Shown here one piece after another: positions 46,831-56,546 of a stretch of 64,000 nucleotides of DNA; position 1 is the stretch's first letter, and each line of letters begins with the position of its first letter. The DNA comes from Juglans regia (lineage: Eukaryota > Streptophyta > Magnoliopsida > Fagales > Juglandaceae), in the NCBI RefSeq assembly GCF_001411555.2, contig NC_049905.1, forward strand, positions 16,408,891 through 16,472,890. Direction: 5' to 3'. Below the pieces are notes generated by a model. That model ran no database searches. It saw only the letters and a program-made list of their open reading frames with translations, and was not told where the DNA came from. Both the position numbers and the translations under genes were made by a program.

Positions 46831-47471
46831 TGATACGGCATTGAGAAAATCCAGCAAAGGTTTCAATGCTTACCCGAAACTCACCAACCCGAAATACTCC
46901 CACGCACAGCAACCAGAAAACTCACAAAATGCTACTCAAAACTCACGGCCAAAACAGAAACTGCAGAAACAGAGGATAAAACAAACCAAATACTAAGGAT
47001 CAGAATCTGCACAATTTCAGTATATGAAACCGAAACCTAAAGGGATGAGAAGGAAACACTTACCAGTCGAAAAAATGGAGGAAAGAGAGGTACTGCTCGC
47101 TGACTTGCAGAGGAAGAACAGAAACGTGAAAATGGAGAGAAAACAGAGTGTAGCAGACGGCAACTCACTGGAATAATAAGCAGTGCAAGAGAGACACCGC
47201 AACAATGAGGAAACTAGGGCAGAGAATCGGAACCCACAGACTAACGCAGCAACAAGAAATAAGAGGAAACCGAAAGAAAAGAAGGAGACGTGCGCGAGAG
47301 ACGTGCGGAAGAAACCGAAACTGAGGAAGAGAAGGGAGAAAGAAACGGAAAACAGAGGAGATAAACATACCTCCCAAAACGACGCCGCTCGGTGGTCTCA
47401 CTAGACAATAAAATGGCTGGGCCATTTACACGCACTGATCCGGGACACTGATGAAGAAACTGGGCCTTACA
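46831..47471 (-). repeat. First 641 bp of an LTR, minus orientation, right end of the chimera
   Basis: Inverted copy of 44203-44842, with both copies breaking off at the same LTR base (TGATACGG). It ends at 47471 next to target duplication CGAGG. Confidence 0.9.
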
Positions 47472-47476
47472 CGAGG

Positions 47477-48508
47477 CCTATACTTGTCGTGCGGGAAATC
47501 ATTTTGGATGACTTCTGTGATCTTTCATGGGAGGGACGGAGCATACAATCTATCATCACCGAGCGAGGATGGACATCGATTTGTCAGCAGCGGGGGGCTG
47601 CATATCCAGAAATGGTCGGTGAGTTTTACCGTGCCATGGGAGAGGATGACGTTGATGCTCTTTTCTACACCTTAACGGTTCGGGGAGTGAATATTACTTT
47701 CTCTCCCCGCATTATTGCTAAGTTCCTTGATATCCCATGCGTGGGCGGTGCATATCCTGCAATGGCTACACCAGGACCAATGGCTGCACCATTTAATTCC
47801 GACACACCGGCTGCATCCTCAACGCTAGTGCCGAATGTAGAGATGGATGCTAGTTCGGATGGTAATGAGAATGAGAATCTACCTGATGATGGTCTCACAG
47901 ATGATCAAGTACGTCAACTAGTGCGAGACCCTTTGTGGCTCCTCAATAGGATGGGAGCAAGATGATCCGACAGGCCGATTGTATAGTATTTTTCAAAATG
48001 CTTAATTTGATTGTTGGCTATAACATCGATCCGAAAAAACACAAGACTAATTTCGGGATCGATCGAGCCAGGTTCTTGTTGTGGATAGAATGGGGGGACC
48101 TCATTGATCTAGCATTATATTTCTTCCTCCGCATTCGAATGGAGTCACGCTATTCCAGTGGATGTAGTCTATCATTTACACTGCTAATATCTAACCTCCT
48201 ACTCTGATCGGGGGTTACAGTGTCTGCCACTAAGAGGAGGTCGCCATAGATGGGGCCCCTTAATAAGATCACATTCAGTAAGAGCAAGGGGCACTTGTGG
48301 AAGACTACACAGGAACAGCCTAGTGGCACGCCAACCGATCCATTTTCTAGTAGTACTGCCGTTGTTGAGAGACAGCCTCCTGGGGCTACTTTGGATCAGG
48401 TATGAGCTCTATTTGTGGAGTTCGTTGAGCCCATGATGGAGAAGCTTAGGGATCTGGATGGACGTATTATAATGTTGCAAGAGGATGTTGATCTACTTAG
48501 CAAATAGA
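47477..48508 (+). pseudogene. CACTA2 accessory gene, main segment ('putative plant transposon protein' type)
   Basis: Continues the frame of 36281-36376 (PILVVREIILDDFCDLSWEG). It matches the CACTA1 homologue block by block: RGWTSICQQRG, VGEFYRAMGEDDVDALFYTL, TVRGVNITFSPRIIAKFLDI, P, an acidic DGLTDDQVRQLV spacer, then after a stop at 47962 and a frame change IRQADCIVFFKMLNLIVGYN, GIDRARFLLWIEW, DLIDLALYFFLRIRMESRYS. A further segment after a TGA (48206) has a basic stretch and a helical end FVEPMMEKLRDLDGRIIMLQ then EDVDLLSK, like the coiled tail in CACTA1. The conserved arrangement in two elements argues for a real component of this CACTA lineage. Broken here by stops and the Gypsy insertion. 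Confidence 0.75.
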
Positions 48509-48914
48509 TCGTTTTAGTTATTATTTTACTTTTTTTATATTATATTGAACATTATATATTTGAGATGTAATTAATGTATGGTTTTTATTTTTCGTGTTTG
48601 CTACCTTGTTTATTTTTTTCATTTTACTTGCTGTTCATGATAATATAAAAAATGATACTATCTTTAAAGTTATATTTATATAAATTTAACATAAAAGAAA
48701 TCACTATAAAGTTTTGTAATTAATTACATAAAAATAATTTATGAATTTATAAATATTTTAACTCACTGCAAATCATAATATATAATATATACGCATTTTT
48801 TATATTTTAAAAATGATAACAAATTAATGGAAAAAATATTTATTACTTTAATGGAAAAAATATATGCACAAATTAATGATGATAAACAATTTTTATATAA
48901 TTTTCAACTAAATT
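48509..48914. other. AT-rich spacer of CACTA2
   Basis: Very AT-rich sequence between the accessory gene and the subterminal repeats. Nothing recognised. Confidence 0.6.
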
Positions 48915-49322
48915 AATCGTTCGAATGAATAAATATGGTGTCAAACTGGTTTGATATATTGTGTTGTTCGAACGGTAAAACAACCTTGCTACCACATTTT
49001 CCCACCAAATCTCGTCCATTCGAACAAATAAATTTAAGTTCGAACGGTTATTAACTTTCCTCGAGAAAAATAAATTAATTTCCTGCCAAGATTATTATTT
49101 GAACATATTATATATTCTTTGAACAGATAGAAATTCCCTGTTCGAATCTATTTTGTTTTGTTCAAACGGTTTTTCCTTTTCGAGACAATTTCATTCGTCA
49201 CAAAATATCTTATTCGAATGGATATTTATGTGTTCGAACGAGTTTAGCAGCTCAAGCATTTTTGGAGATGTCTCAAAAATGACTTTTAGTCCCTAACAAA
49301 TTTTGTCCCTAAAAGTCAAATC
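48915..49322. repeat. Subterminal repeats and truncated right end of CACTA2
   Basis: Motifs ATCGTTCGAATG, GTTGTTCGAACGGT, CCATTCGAAC, AAGTTCGAACGG, TGTTCGAATC, TATTCGAATGG and TGTTCGAACGAG occur at 48918-49240. These are followed by GTCCCTAACAAATTTTGTCC and CTAAAAGTCAAATCT, where the terminal CTTGTAGTG is missing. Confidence 0.75.
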
Positions 49323-51098
49323 TAGAAAATTACGGAATGAGGACAAGAACGAGTATTTTGACAGACTTTGTGGAATCCCTCAAAGTAGTTGACAAATTAA
49401 AAGCGTAGAAAAATTGCACTAATCCTCGGTGAGAGCTTTTATCTCTGGGCCGGTTATAAATGACTAGAATGATAGGGATGAACATTGCCTCCTTCAACAC
49501 ATGAACCCGAATAGTCTTTTTATACAAGTTAAGAGAATAGTTCAATGAAAGTGTGTAAAAGCAATCTTAATCTTCGTAAAAGCGATAGAGAATCTAGTAG
49601 ACGAGAATTTTCAACAATGAATTGCTGAGAAATTGTTGTGAGAAAGTTGAATGTACTGGGAAGGCTGGGATCAATATCTTAAGCCTTAAATTATTATCTA
49701 GACTTGATCGGGACCTAAAATAAGAGAAAGATAAATATATGACATGAGTCTTATCATATTTATTGATTCCAATTTAAATTTTTTGGATAGTATTCAATTC
49801 ACAATAAAAATTGTATAAAGGGTTGATTTGGAACTTACATGAGATTCTCATCTCATAATAAAATTTCTCAAATATCATTCAAATACAAAACAATTTTAAA
49901 TTTTCAACGAAAGTTCATAAAAGCAAACCTAATCTTCCCAGTGTAATGAATGGAAATTAATGAAGCGAGAGAGAATCTAGCTAAATAAATTGTTGAGAAA
50001 ATTGTTGAGAAATTGTTGAGAAATTGTACTGGGAAGGCTGGTATCAATATCGCAACCCTTAAATTATTATCTAAACATGATCGGGACCTAAATAAGTGAA
50101 AGATAAATATTTGAAAAGAATCTTATTATATTTATTGATTCTTATTTAAATTTTTTGGATAATATTAAATTCTCAGTAAATATTGTATAAAGGGTTGCTT
50201 GGTAACTTAAATGAATATTTCTCATCTCATAATAAAACTTCTCATAGTTTCTCTCCCAAATATCATTAAAGATAAAAACACATTTTAATTTCAAATTTTT
50301 AAATTTTTTATTTAATCAGTAGTACCTAGTCATCATAACCTTTCGAAACTTCAAAAAAAAAAAAAATAGCTTTTCAAATCCTAAAACAAAAATTAGATTC
50401 AAATAATTTTTAAACTTTATAATATTTTGATTTCACTTTTTATCTCTTTCATTTACCAAATCCAATAAAATATCTTAACTCAACTTAGTTTACTATTATT
50501 TATAAACTATTTGTCCATTATTCTTAGAACTCTTTTCTAATTATCTCATTACCCAAACATGTCATATTTCCCTTGATGTGCTAATTATAACTTTTAATTA
50601 AAACTCTCAAGTTGGAACAAGGAACTTGTGGGATATTTCTCGATTCATTAATGGTAGGTAGGCACGTACAATTAATGCATCCCATGACGGTCCATGCCAC
50701 CTTGTCTTGACTTGCAACTTGCAATTAGAGGCGACTTCATTTTGTGGCTTAGAATTGTATGTTCAGTGTGGGCTCTTTTCTATGTTGACTTAGAAGACTT
50801 TGGAATTTTCTGCTCTCCTGCTATTTATTTCAATTCGCTGTCATTGACAATTCCCAAAAAAGACTTGAAAATAAGTTCTTAATTAAGTCATTTCCTTTAT
50901 TTCTTCTCAAAATCATTGATAAGGATTACCTCCAATGAGTATATATATATATATATGCAAACTCAGTTAGAATTGTAAATGAACAAGATTACTCGTCAAG
51001 CTGCTCGAGATTGACTCGATCAAAGTACTCAAGTTTCACACAATTCATTTATTAAATAAAAGGTCCTTTAATTGGTTATTAAATAAAGTAACTCGTAT
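49323..51098. repeat. Duplicated unit S-B with the empty CACTA1 site
   Basis: Parallels 14628-16008 joined to 32123-32460 of S-A. At 50724-50744 the two halves meet as CAATTAGAGGCGACTTCATT, with no CACTA element. The left edge abuts CACTA2, and the right edge is cut at 51098 by a Copia LTR. It contains the same MITE-like stretches and a TATATATATATATA run at 50939. Non-coding. Confidence 0.8.
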
Positions 51099-51566
51099 TG
51101 TAAAATTCTGTAACTTGAAGAATCGAGAACAGAGAACTTGAGAAAGAAGACAGAAGAAAAGTCTGAAAAGAAACTCAATGTGAATTTCTCATTAATTTGA
51201 ATGAATGAAAACTGAATGAATTTACTTGCTTTACATCACTTTTATTTATACACACGTATGAGGCTAACTAACTTGTAAGTAACTTGACTGTCCAGATGTC
51301 AACACTTGGCATTTTAACTAATTTGATCTCATCCTGCATTTCAACTTAATTTAGCTGTCATTTGGAAACTTCATCATCCTTTGATCTTTTCTGTTTAGCT
51401 TCCCTTGACTTCAACTCCAAAGCTTCAATTTGAGTTTGTAGATTCCAACACCCCCTGAAGAGGGGAATGCATATTTATCATTACCATCTTGCGGATCAAA
51501 TGATGGAAATTGAGGGAACCAAGTGGTTTAGTTAGAATGTCTGCCAGCTGATGTTTAGATGGAATG
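51099..51566 (-). mobile_element. Copia 3' end: LTR and RNase H C-terminus
   Basis: On the minus strand, 51566-51480 encodes HIPSKHQLADILTKPLGS and further residues, the ADILTKPL end of Copia RNase H. A purine tract follows (complement of 51451-51465, CCCCTCTTCAGGGGG), then an LTR of 352 bp starting TGTTGGAATC (51450) and ending GAATTTTACA (51099). The rest of the element upstream is replaced by Gypsy sequence at 51567. Confidence 0.83.
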
Positions 51567-52218
51567 TGACGCCCCCAAATTCCGTTTGGGATCGGATGGA
51601 CATTTGAAGCGTCGAGACATGCAACACAAGGTTACCTGCCCCCGTTCATGACATATAAGATGCAATATTCCTAACATGCATCTAGCATTATGCAATATTC
51701 GCAGTGGATAATTTTTTTCTTTAGCAATACTATGCACCAAACTAAAATATCCCAAATACTTAAAATATACTTCATACTTAACGACATACTAAACAACTAA
51801 GATCACAACAATAGTTCATATGGTTGTGATCGAAAGAGTGCTGGAAATTGGACTCCACAAATACCAGTAGTAATCTAAGGCAACTACTATACTACCATCT
51901 ATGTCGCACCGTCGCTTAGTCGACCGTTTCCAGTTGGTCGATTCCCGGTTCTCCTTCAGATCTTGTAACAAAATCTACCATTCGGGAAGAATGGTAGTTG
52001 AGACTACTATAGTGAGATTTGATTACAAATCTCAGCAAGTTAATAGGAAACTTCCACACAGGTTAATGATATATGCATGGCAGTAAAAGCATGAATGCAT
52101 AATCAAATCATAAGTAATCATAGCATAACTTGACATACAATATAACATAACTGGCATAACTTAAACTGAAACTGAAGCTTAGCATGAACGTGACTTGAAA
52201 CATAACATGGACTTGATG
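51567..52218 (-). mobile_element. Gypsy LTR fragment (3' part, minus)
   Basis: Starts on the plus strand as TGACGCCCCCAAATTCCGTT, the inverted LTR end GGGGGCGTCA, and resembles the following LTR's start TGGCGCCCCCGACCCCCATG. It is interrupted at 52218 by that second element. No coding content. Confidence 0.65.
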
Positions 52219-54368
52219 TGGCGCCCCCGACCCCCATGTAAGGAAACACAGGAATCGAGACGCCAGGATGATGACAACATGGTCATGCATCCCAAGGAAA
52301 GTGCCAAGTGTATGTATATGCAACAGTGTACAAAACAACGCAGCGGATTAGTCAACTAAGTACCAGAATTTAAATACAATCTAAACATCAGCAAGGTTTA
52401 AAAAGTAGTTATACAGTTATCCAAACTAAAAATACAATACAGTAAAACAAGTATCTAAGCAAGTGATCCCAGATCACTCCTCGGGCGGAGCCGTATCCTC
52501 AGGCTCACCCTCCTCTTCATCTGCATCAAAATCTGCGTTACCACAAACGGTACTGCAGGTAAGTATAACCCAAACAACCACGTAATGAAAATGCATTAAT
52601 GTAACCAACATGCATGCATATGATGAAATATGCATTTTCCTCAAAACATCATTTTTCCCGAAAATGATTATTGTCCAACACACGCCAAAATCCCATTTGG
52701 CCCAAAATATCCGTAAAATATTTTTCCAGAAAATGATTTACACAGAAATCCAACACACTATTTTCCCAGAAAATAGTTCATTAATCCATTATTACCATAT
52801 GCACCATGATCTTCCCTAGGGACCATCCGCACATCTTGACTTCGTAGCAATGCCCAATTCCGCGCCCAGCGTGTTCATGGCGAAGCACCCACTACGCAAC
52901 AAGCGATGCCCAGTTCCGCGCCCAGCGTGTTCATGGCCAGACATCCTCTAGTTCCCGCCAGCAGAAGGACTACGAAGTCGGCACGAGACCATCTCGTTCG
53001 ATCCCATTGTCGCCCGACGACAATTCAGGGGACGTCACTCAATATATTCCGCTCCCGAGTGACTAGAGGAGCTCCACCGAGATAATGCCCCATCTCGGCT
53101 TGGGGTCGTGATACACACGCACCCAAAAATCCTTCCACATGAAAACCCAGTTTTCAATACACATGAACATGAATGCAGTACACGAAGTTTTCCTTTACAA
53201 ACATGATCATACGTGCAAAATGCAATGTACATGAACAACACAATATCCAAACCAACAATTACCAATCCAATCAATCACACAAACAACTCCAATCACCAAT
53301 CCATCCGACCCCCGTACTCCTCGAACTCAGTCCAGCATGTTCAACCAAATACAGTGAAATGAGTTAGTGCAAAAATACATTTAAATCACGAAAGTTCTTT
53401 GGAGAAATACTTACAGTGCAATATAGCAATTTCTGAAGGATCACAAAGCTGCAAGAAGTGACGTCTGAGCAACGTAACAGTGCAAAATGCACTGTGGCTG
53501 TGGGTCTCAAATACCCACTTTTCAACGGAGACAAACGAAGACCCAAGAATGATAGGGTAGGGTCTAGGGATGTCGATGAAGCTAGTGGTGGTGGTGGTTG
53601 GCAGTGGGTGGCGGCGCAATAGGCGGTTGAAGTGCAAAAACACCCAAAACAGAAATAGGGTTAGAAGTGCTTCACCGGTGACGGATTGGAGGTGGGGTTG
53701 GGTCCAATGGGTTGCTAGGAGGTGGAGGATGAAGTGGTGAAGAAATGGAGGCCAGCGCGAGCACAAAGAACGCCGCGGCTTCAAGCCGTGCGTGGAGGAG
53801 AACGCCGGCGAGTTAGGGGCTGAGATTGATGGGGAATGACGACCGGCGAGAGGGGAAGCTGTGGTGGTGGGCGGTGACGTTCACGGGCGGCTCACGGCGG
53901 CGGGCTGGGTGGAGGAGAAAAATGCACGGAGAGAAAGGGATGGGGTTGTCGCGTGGGAAGCAAAGGAAATGAAGGAAAAGAAAGAAAAAAAGAGAAAGAA
54001 GAAAGAAAAAGAGAGGAAAGAGAAAATGGAGTGAAATAAGTGAGGTCCAATCCTCACATCTTGGGTCACGAAAATGATCCAACGAAAACGATTTTAAAAC
54101 AGCAAGTTAATTAAAATAATTTAAACGTAATGATAAACTGAAATTAAAATAATTAAATCCAACAATAAATTAATTAAATATGAAAAGAAATTTAAATGCA
54201 TAACAATAATTAAATATTAAGAAAGCACATCAAAATAATTTTCACAAAATAAAAATCATAAAAATAAACCCACTAAAAATCCAACCAATTTTAAAACAAG
54301 AGAATAGATTTTTGAATCCATAAAAATAATTCCTTTAGTAAAAATACACTAAAATACGGGGTGTTACA
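52219..54368 (-). repeat. Gypsy LTR, 2.15 kb, minus orientation
   Basis: On the minus strand it begins TGTAACACCCCGTATTTTAG at 54368 and ends GGGGGCGCCA at 52219. A purine tract (complement of 54369-54381, AAGGGGGGGAGGA) stands directly upstream, so it is a 3' LTR. GCCCAGTTCCGCGCCCAGCG-type sequence is tandemly repeated near 52848-52935. Open frames inside (for example 53386-54082 minus) lack domains. Confidence 0.8.
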
Positions 54369-54381
54369 TCCTCCCCCCCTT

Positions 54382-55205
54382 AAATAAAATTTCGTCCTTG
54401 AAATTGGCAAGGTCAAACATTAAGGTAAGACAGGAATAAGATTCAACTAAGAGCAGACTTAAGAACATATCGCCAAAATCAATCAAACAAATATGGATAT
54501 TGCTCTATCATGTCAGCTGCTCTCTCCCAAGAGAAATCTTGTGCCAACGGATCGCTCCATGACACTTTCACCAAAGGTATTGTCTTGGACCTTTACTTTT
54601 GCTCTTTCCAATCCACGGTCTGCATCGGAGCAACTTCATAAGTAAGGTTAGACTGAAGTTGAATGCGTTCAGGGTCAACAAAACGTGGCTCTTGATGTCC
54701 AAAACTCTTCTTCAACAATGACACATGGAACACATCATGAACTTTTCCAAAAATGGGACATGAACCGCGGGTCTCAATCTGACACAATACTCTTGGGTAC
54801 TCTGGCAAACGCATTGTCTCCAAGACATACAACCAAGTCAACTTACCCAAAGAGTCGGTATTATTAATAGGCAATAAATGGGCACTCTTGGTCAACCGAT
54901 CAACAATCACCCAAATTGAGTTCTTCCCACTAGGATTCCTCGGCAAACCCACAACAAAATCCATAGAAATATCATCCCACTTCCACTCAGGAATAGGGAG
55001 AGGTTGAAGTCTACCAGCATGTCTTTGATGCTCAGCCTTCACTTGATAGCACGTGGCACATTCCTTAATAAACATGGCGATATCCAGCATACTCGTATTA
55101 GTTCCCCAATGACACATCACGCCCAGTATTCCTAGGGTGACTATGCTATCTAAAATCTCATTTTCCACAAGAACCTTAATACAACATCCAGAAAATTCCA
55201 ATGAT
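54382..55205 (-). pseudogene. Gypsy integrase and chromodomain remnant
   Basis: The minus-strand frame 55201-54593 has the integrase zinc-finger end ([20 protein letters not shown]), the core start ([39 protein letters not shown]), then a deletion that jumps to VHDVFHVSLLKKSF and PERIQLQSNLTYEVAPMQ. After a frameshift near 54591 the chromodomain end follows (SKTIPLVKVSWSDPLAQDFS, WERAADMIEQYPYLFD, stop near 54483). The catalytic DDE core is mostly missing. The family relates to the chromovirus at 36377-47471 but is clearly distinct. Confidence 0.85.
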
Positions 55206-56505
55206 CAATAGCCCTTACAATACTATGTGCCAACCTCAATCAACTCCTATGCTACAATTTCTAAACCTCTATTGAATTCTACTTTTGGTAACCTAATAGC
55301 CACTTCCAAAGTTAACCATCAATAAAAAAATTCGCACAACCAAATGATTAATCTCCAATTAAAAGTATCTTCTCAAAATTCAAGTCACCACTAATTCCTC
55401 AAAATCAGCACAATCTGAACTCCTGACTACAACAAAAAATATCACTCTTCTGCTGCGCCCTCTGATATTCGCCACCTGCATAAAATTTATGTCCTCATAA
55501 AACTAACACCATCGAGTACAAGGTGGCTCCATTCCTACTAACCAAAACTCTTATCACAGTTTGGTAGAAAAAATACTCTCTTTCCCAAAACCAAGAGTTA
55601 TAACTCAAATTCCTTAATTAACTCCCGCAACCTTGATCAAAATCAAATTCCATAAAATATATCCATGATCATTGACAGAAAACCAATATCAACCACCTTA
55701 GCATCCCAAATTGAAAATAAGCAACCTCAACCCAAAATACATCCATCTCATCTACGATAAGGAACATACCTTAAAAGGCTCGATACCAACCTGGCGAACC
55801 AATAAGAGCGCCTATAAACTTCTACCTGACAACCTAAACCCAAAAGCTCATCACCTACATTCTGAACAATATCTAATCTAGCAGTGACTAAACTCACTAC
55901 AAACCACCATTGACTTCACCAAAACATTATCAAAACCTTCTTGGTAACTCGCCCACCTATTTCTACTTCTATAAGCTACTATTAACATGACTAATTCCTT
56001 CAATTGCACATCACTATTAAACCTCAAGGCAAGCCATATTGCTCAAATCTTCAATCCACCAAAAGCCATTGCAAAGCACCCCTGGATCCTAATGTTTTAT
56101 TAACTCACATACCTGACCATATTATCCACCGATGATGCCTAAGCTTCAACTTCGAAGATCTTATCATACACCATACATGACATCCCATCAATCTTTCTTC
56201 AAGTTAAATAACAATGTCCTTAATTCATCCAAATGGATGCTCAATCTCCGAAAGAAAGTATAACCTCAAAATTAAAAAAATTCCTAGGTAACCTCAAGTC
56301 ACAATTAATTCCTGAAGATAATCACAATAACTATTGCCAATCATGATTTCATCGAGTAACCCACTCGACTACACACTTTGATCAACTCACCAAAAACTCC
56401 AAGCCAAGGTCTCTTGAATTACTACTATTGTGTCGACTCCTCTTCAACACCTACCAAAGTCACTTCCTCCGAACCAAAATGAGGCTAGGACCTATACTCT
56501 CCGAA
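55206..56505 (-). pseudogene. Badly decayed Gypsy internal region (probable)
   Basis: C/A-rich on the plus strand, as expected for a minus-strand retroelement, and directly upstream of the integrase remnant. No open frame or motif survives clearly. No 5' LTR or PBS was found. The right boundary, near 56505, is inferred from the return of S-B sequence. Confidence 0.45.
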
Positions 56506-56546
56506 AGTTCAACCAAAGTTCGTAAAAGCAATAGGTATACATTTTA
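56506..56546. repeat. End of unit S-B
   Basis: AAGTTCAACCAAAGTTCGTA then AAAGCAATAGGTATACATTT matches 33308-33346 of S-A. It joins LINE copy B sequence directly. Confidence 0.65.

Larger units (their letters stand above)
36377..47471. mobile_element. Self-inverted chimeric Gypsy chromovirus, 11.1 kb, with 5-bp target duplication
   Basis: The outer boundaries are TGTAACGCCC (36377) and GGCCTTACA (47471), flanked by perfect CGAGG direct repeats (36372-36376, 47472-47476). Inside, in order: a minus-oriented LTR portion (36377-38656), a plus-oriented LTR portion (38655-40287), PBS, plus-oriented gag-pol with a pol deletion, PPT, the first 640 bp of an LTR in plus orientation (44203-44842), an inverted pol segment (44843-46830), and the first 641 bp of an LTR in minus orientation (46831-47471). 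The outermost ends are an LTR 5' end and an LTR 3' end of the same minus orientation, as integrase would need. Duplicated parts are nearly identical, so the rearrangement is recent. Confidence 0.9.
33350..49322 (-). mobile_element. CACTA2: second CACTA element, inverted and truncated at both ends
   Basis: Same gene plan as CACTA1 read from the other strand: tnpA exons (33425-34175) and tnpD C-terminus (34260-34915) on minus, an AT-rich core (34920-35500), TTCGAACG repeats (35510-36240), then the divergent accessory gene on plus (36281-36376 continued at 47477-48508) and subterminal repeats (48915-49260). The left boundary cuts into tnpA, so that terminus is lost. The right boundary ends GTCCCTAAAAGTCAAATCT and lacks the expected CTTGTAGTG. 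Its own length without the 11.1-kb Gypsy insert is about 4.9 kb. Confidence 0.8.

Noticed and set aside
40774..46841. Possibility that gag-pol belongs to an endogenous plant pararetrovirus
   Set aside because: LTRs, PBS, PPT, an integrase and a chromodomain are present and no movement protein is seen, so it is a Gypsy retrotransposon.
44239..47435. Arg-rich and Ser/Phe-rich open frames in the LTR starts
   Set aside because: Pyrimidine-rich LTR leader sequence, mirrored in both arms; no domains.
54593..54867. Plus-strand open frame over the integrase remnant
   Set aside because: Complement of the minus-strand integrase; no independent support.
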